A stretch of DNA of 7,095 nucleotides from Desulfobacteraceae bacterium (GTDB lineage Bacteria; Desulfobacterota; Desulfobacteria; Desulfobacterales; UBA11574). The stretch spans positions 1 through 7,095 of the forward strand of contig JABMQM010000310.1 of assembly GCA_013203195.1 (NCBI GenBank). The letters are read 5' to 3'. Below are positions 6,605 to 7,095 of this stretch, in pieces; the first letter of the stretch is position 1, and each line of letters opens with the position of its first letter. The notes under the pieces were generated by a model. The model was not told the DNA's origin, did no database searches, and saw only the letters and a list, made by a program, of their open reading frames with translations. The position numbers were made by a program, and so were the translations under genes.

Positions 6605-6974
6605 ATTTTGATTTTTCCGAACCCTTTTTGCTGCTTTTTGATTTTTGGACCTGTGAAGAAGCGGACCCGACCAAAGTGGCAACATTGCCGCGGGCCAGCT
6701 TGACGCGGACCTTATCAGCGATCTCCAATGTCATCGTGGTTTCACCCACGGCAGTAACACGGCCATGGATGCCGCCGCTGGTAACAATACGGTCACCTTG
6801 TTTGACATTCGAGATCATTTCGCGGTGTTCTTTAGCCTTTTTCTGTTGGGGCCGGATAAGCAGAAAATAAAAAATAACGAACATCAGGATTAGAGGTATA
6901 AACGAGGAAAACCCCCCGGCCTGCTGCCCGCCTAGTGCTCCGCCCTGGCCCATTGCATACGCGATACTTGTCAA
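6603..6974 (-). CDS. yajC: Sec translocon accessory subunit YajC
   Basis: YajC is a small single-pass inner-membrane protein that co-purifies with SecD and SecF; its own role is not essential in E. coli. Of 123 residues, a Gly/Gln-rich N-terminal tail (1-22) precedes one membrane helix (about 24-40, FIPLILMFVIFYFLLI). The family hallmark RPQQKKAKEH (41-50) follows, then the cytoplasmic domain with VKQGDRIVTSGGIHGRV (57-73) and a Lys/Ser-rich C-terminus. Length is close to the family's usual 85-125. The start is TTG, strongly supported by TAAAGGAGGT 6 bases upstream. The internal ATG at codon 8 is a weaker choice because it lacks such a site. It is the first gene of the yajC-secD-secF set in this window. 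The stop codon lies at the edge of an inverted repeat, so the charged tail could have been re-ended by an insertion. Confidence 0.97.
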   Translation of the reverse strand: MTSIAYAMGQGGALGGQQAGGFSSFIPLILMFVIFYFLLIRPQQKKAKEHREMISNVKQGDRIVTSGGIHGRVTAVGETTMTLEIADKVRVKLARGNVATLVGSASSQVQKSKSSKKGSEKSK

Positions 6975-6980
6975 GATTAA

Positions 6981-6990
6981 ACCTCCTTTA
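6981..6990 (-). promoter_or_regulatory. Strong Shine-Dalgarno deciding the TTG start of yajC
   Basis: TAAAGGAGGT on the minus strand is almost a full match to the anti-Shine-Dalgarno of 16S rRNA and stands 6 bases before TTG (6974-6972). It may compensate for the weak start codon. It begins one base after the inner end of the upstream inverted repeat, so folding of that repeat could influence access to it. Confidence 0.75.
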
Positions 6991-6991
6991 A

Positions 6992-7095
6992 AAGTGCCTT
7001 AAGTTTGAAGTGAGCTAAAGTGAACTAAAGTTAAGGTATTCTGTCAATTTTATATGAATAGATGGAGCGAAGCGACACCATAACTTTAGGCACTT
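6992..7095. repeat. Inverted-repeat element in the yajC leader (may continue past window end)
   Basis: AAGTGCCTTAAGTT (6992-7005) and AACTTTAGGCACTT (7082-7095) are inverted copies matching at 13 of 14 positions, enclosing 76 bases. Inside are two near-identical decamers in tandem, TGAGCTAAAG and TGAACTAAAG (7011-7030), and a small nested palindrome, ATGG (7062-7065) / CCAT (7078-7081), around GCGAAGC (7067-7073). The ends and the decamers share a CTAAAGT/ACTTTAG theme. No open frame of note lies here. The structure looks like a short palindromic repeat element, and the outer arm touches the window edge, so its true end is unknown. Confidence 0.55.

Noticed and set aside
7042..7047. Perfect -35 hexamer TTGACA on the minus strand upstream of yajC
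   Set aside because: No acceptable -10 hexamer lies 15-19 bases downstream, and the hexamer sits inside the inverted-repeat element. The yajC promoter may lie beyond the window.

Overview
The window is a compact block of core genes, all on the minus strand. In transcription order (right to left) they are yajC, secD, secF, dprA and topA. All five reading frames are intact and full length. The arrangement (YajC-SecD-SecF followed by DprA-TopA), the protein sequences and the moderate-GC genes with AT-rich, palindrome-filled gaps suggest a Gram-negative delta-type proteobacterium. A Desulfobacterota/Desulfobacterales sulfate reducer is my best guess. That assignment is inference from protein character and synteny, because no rRNA or other marker gene is present.

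Layout from high to low coordinates. 6992-7095 is a leader with near-perfect 14-base inverted repeats, cut by the window edge. 6603-6974 is yajC (TTG start, strong Shine-Dalgarno). 6485-6602 is a gap almost filled by a 93-base inverted repeat that reaches into the yajC stop codon. 4907-6484 is secD (TTG start), followed after 18 bases by secF at 3848-4888. 3777-3847 is a 71-base gap with a 10-base direct repeat. 2667-3776 is dprA. 2502-2666 is an AT-rich gap holding a GC-rich hairpin flanked by direct repeats and a plausible topA promoter. 225-2501 is topA (GTG start). 1-224 carries a 33-codon hydrophobic small ORF of doubtful status, which coincides with an imperfect palindrome, and then a strong intrinsic terminator for the minus-strand transcript. 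No gene-free stretch exceeds 224 bases.

YajC, SecD and SecF form the inner-membrane accessory complex of the Sec translocon; SecDF uses the proton gradient to help pull exported proteins across. DprA loads RecA onto incoming single-stranded DNA during natural transformation. TopA relaxes negative supercoils. The dprA-topA pair has no obvious functional link to secretion and is probably carried along by conserved gene order.

I found no exotic defence, mobile or biosynthetic system. The most notable observation is that SecF appears to carry two extra membrane helices between the usual TM2 and TM3, and that stretch contains an exact 17-bp in-frame direct repeat. The second is that most of the larger gaps hold a different palindromic or inverted-repeat element that looks like an interspersed genomic repeat.
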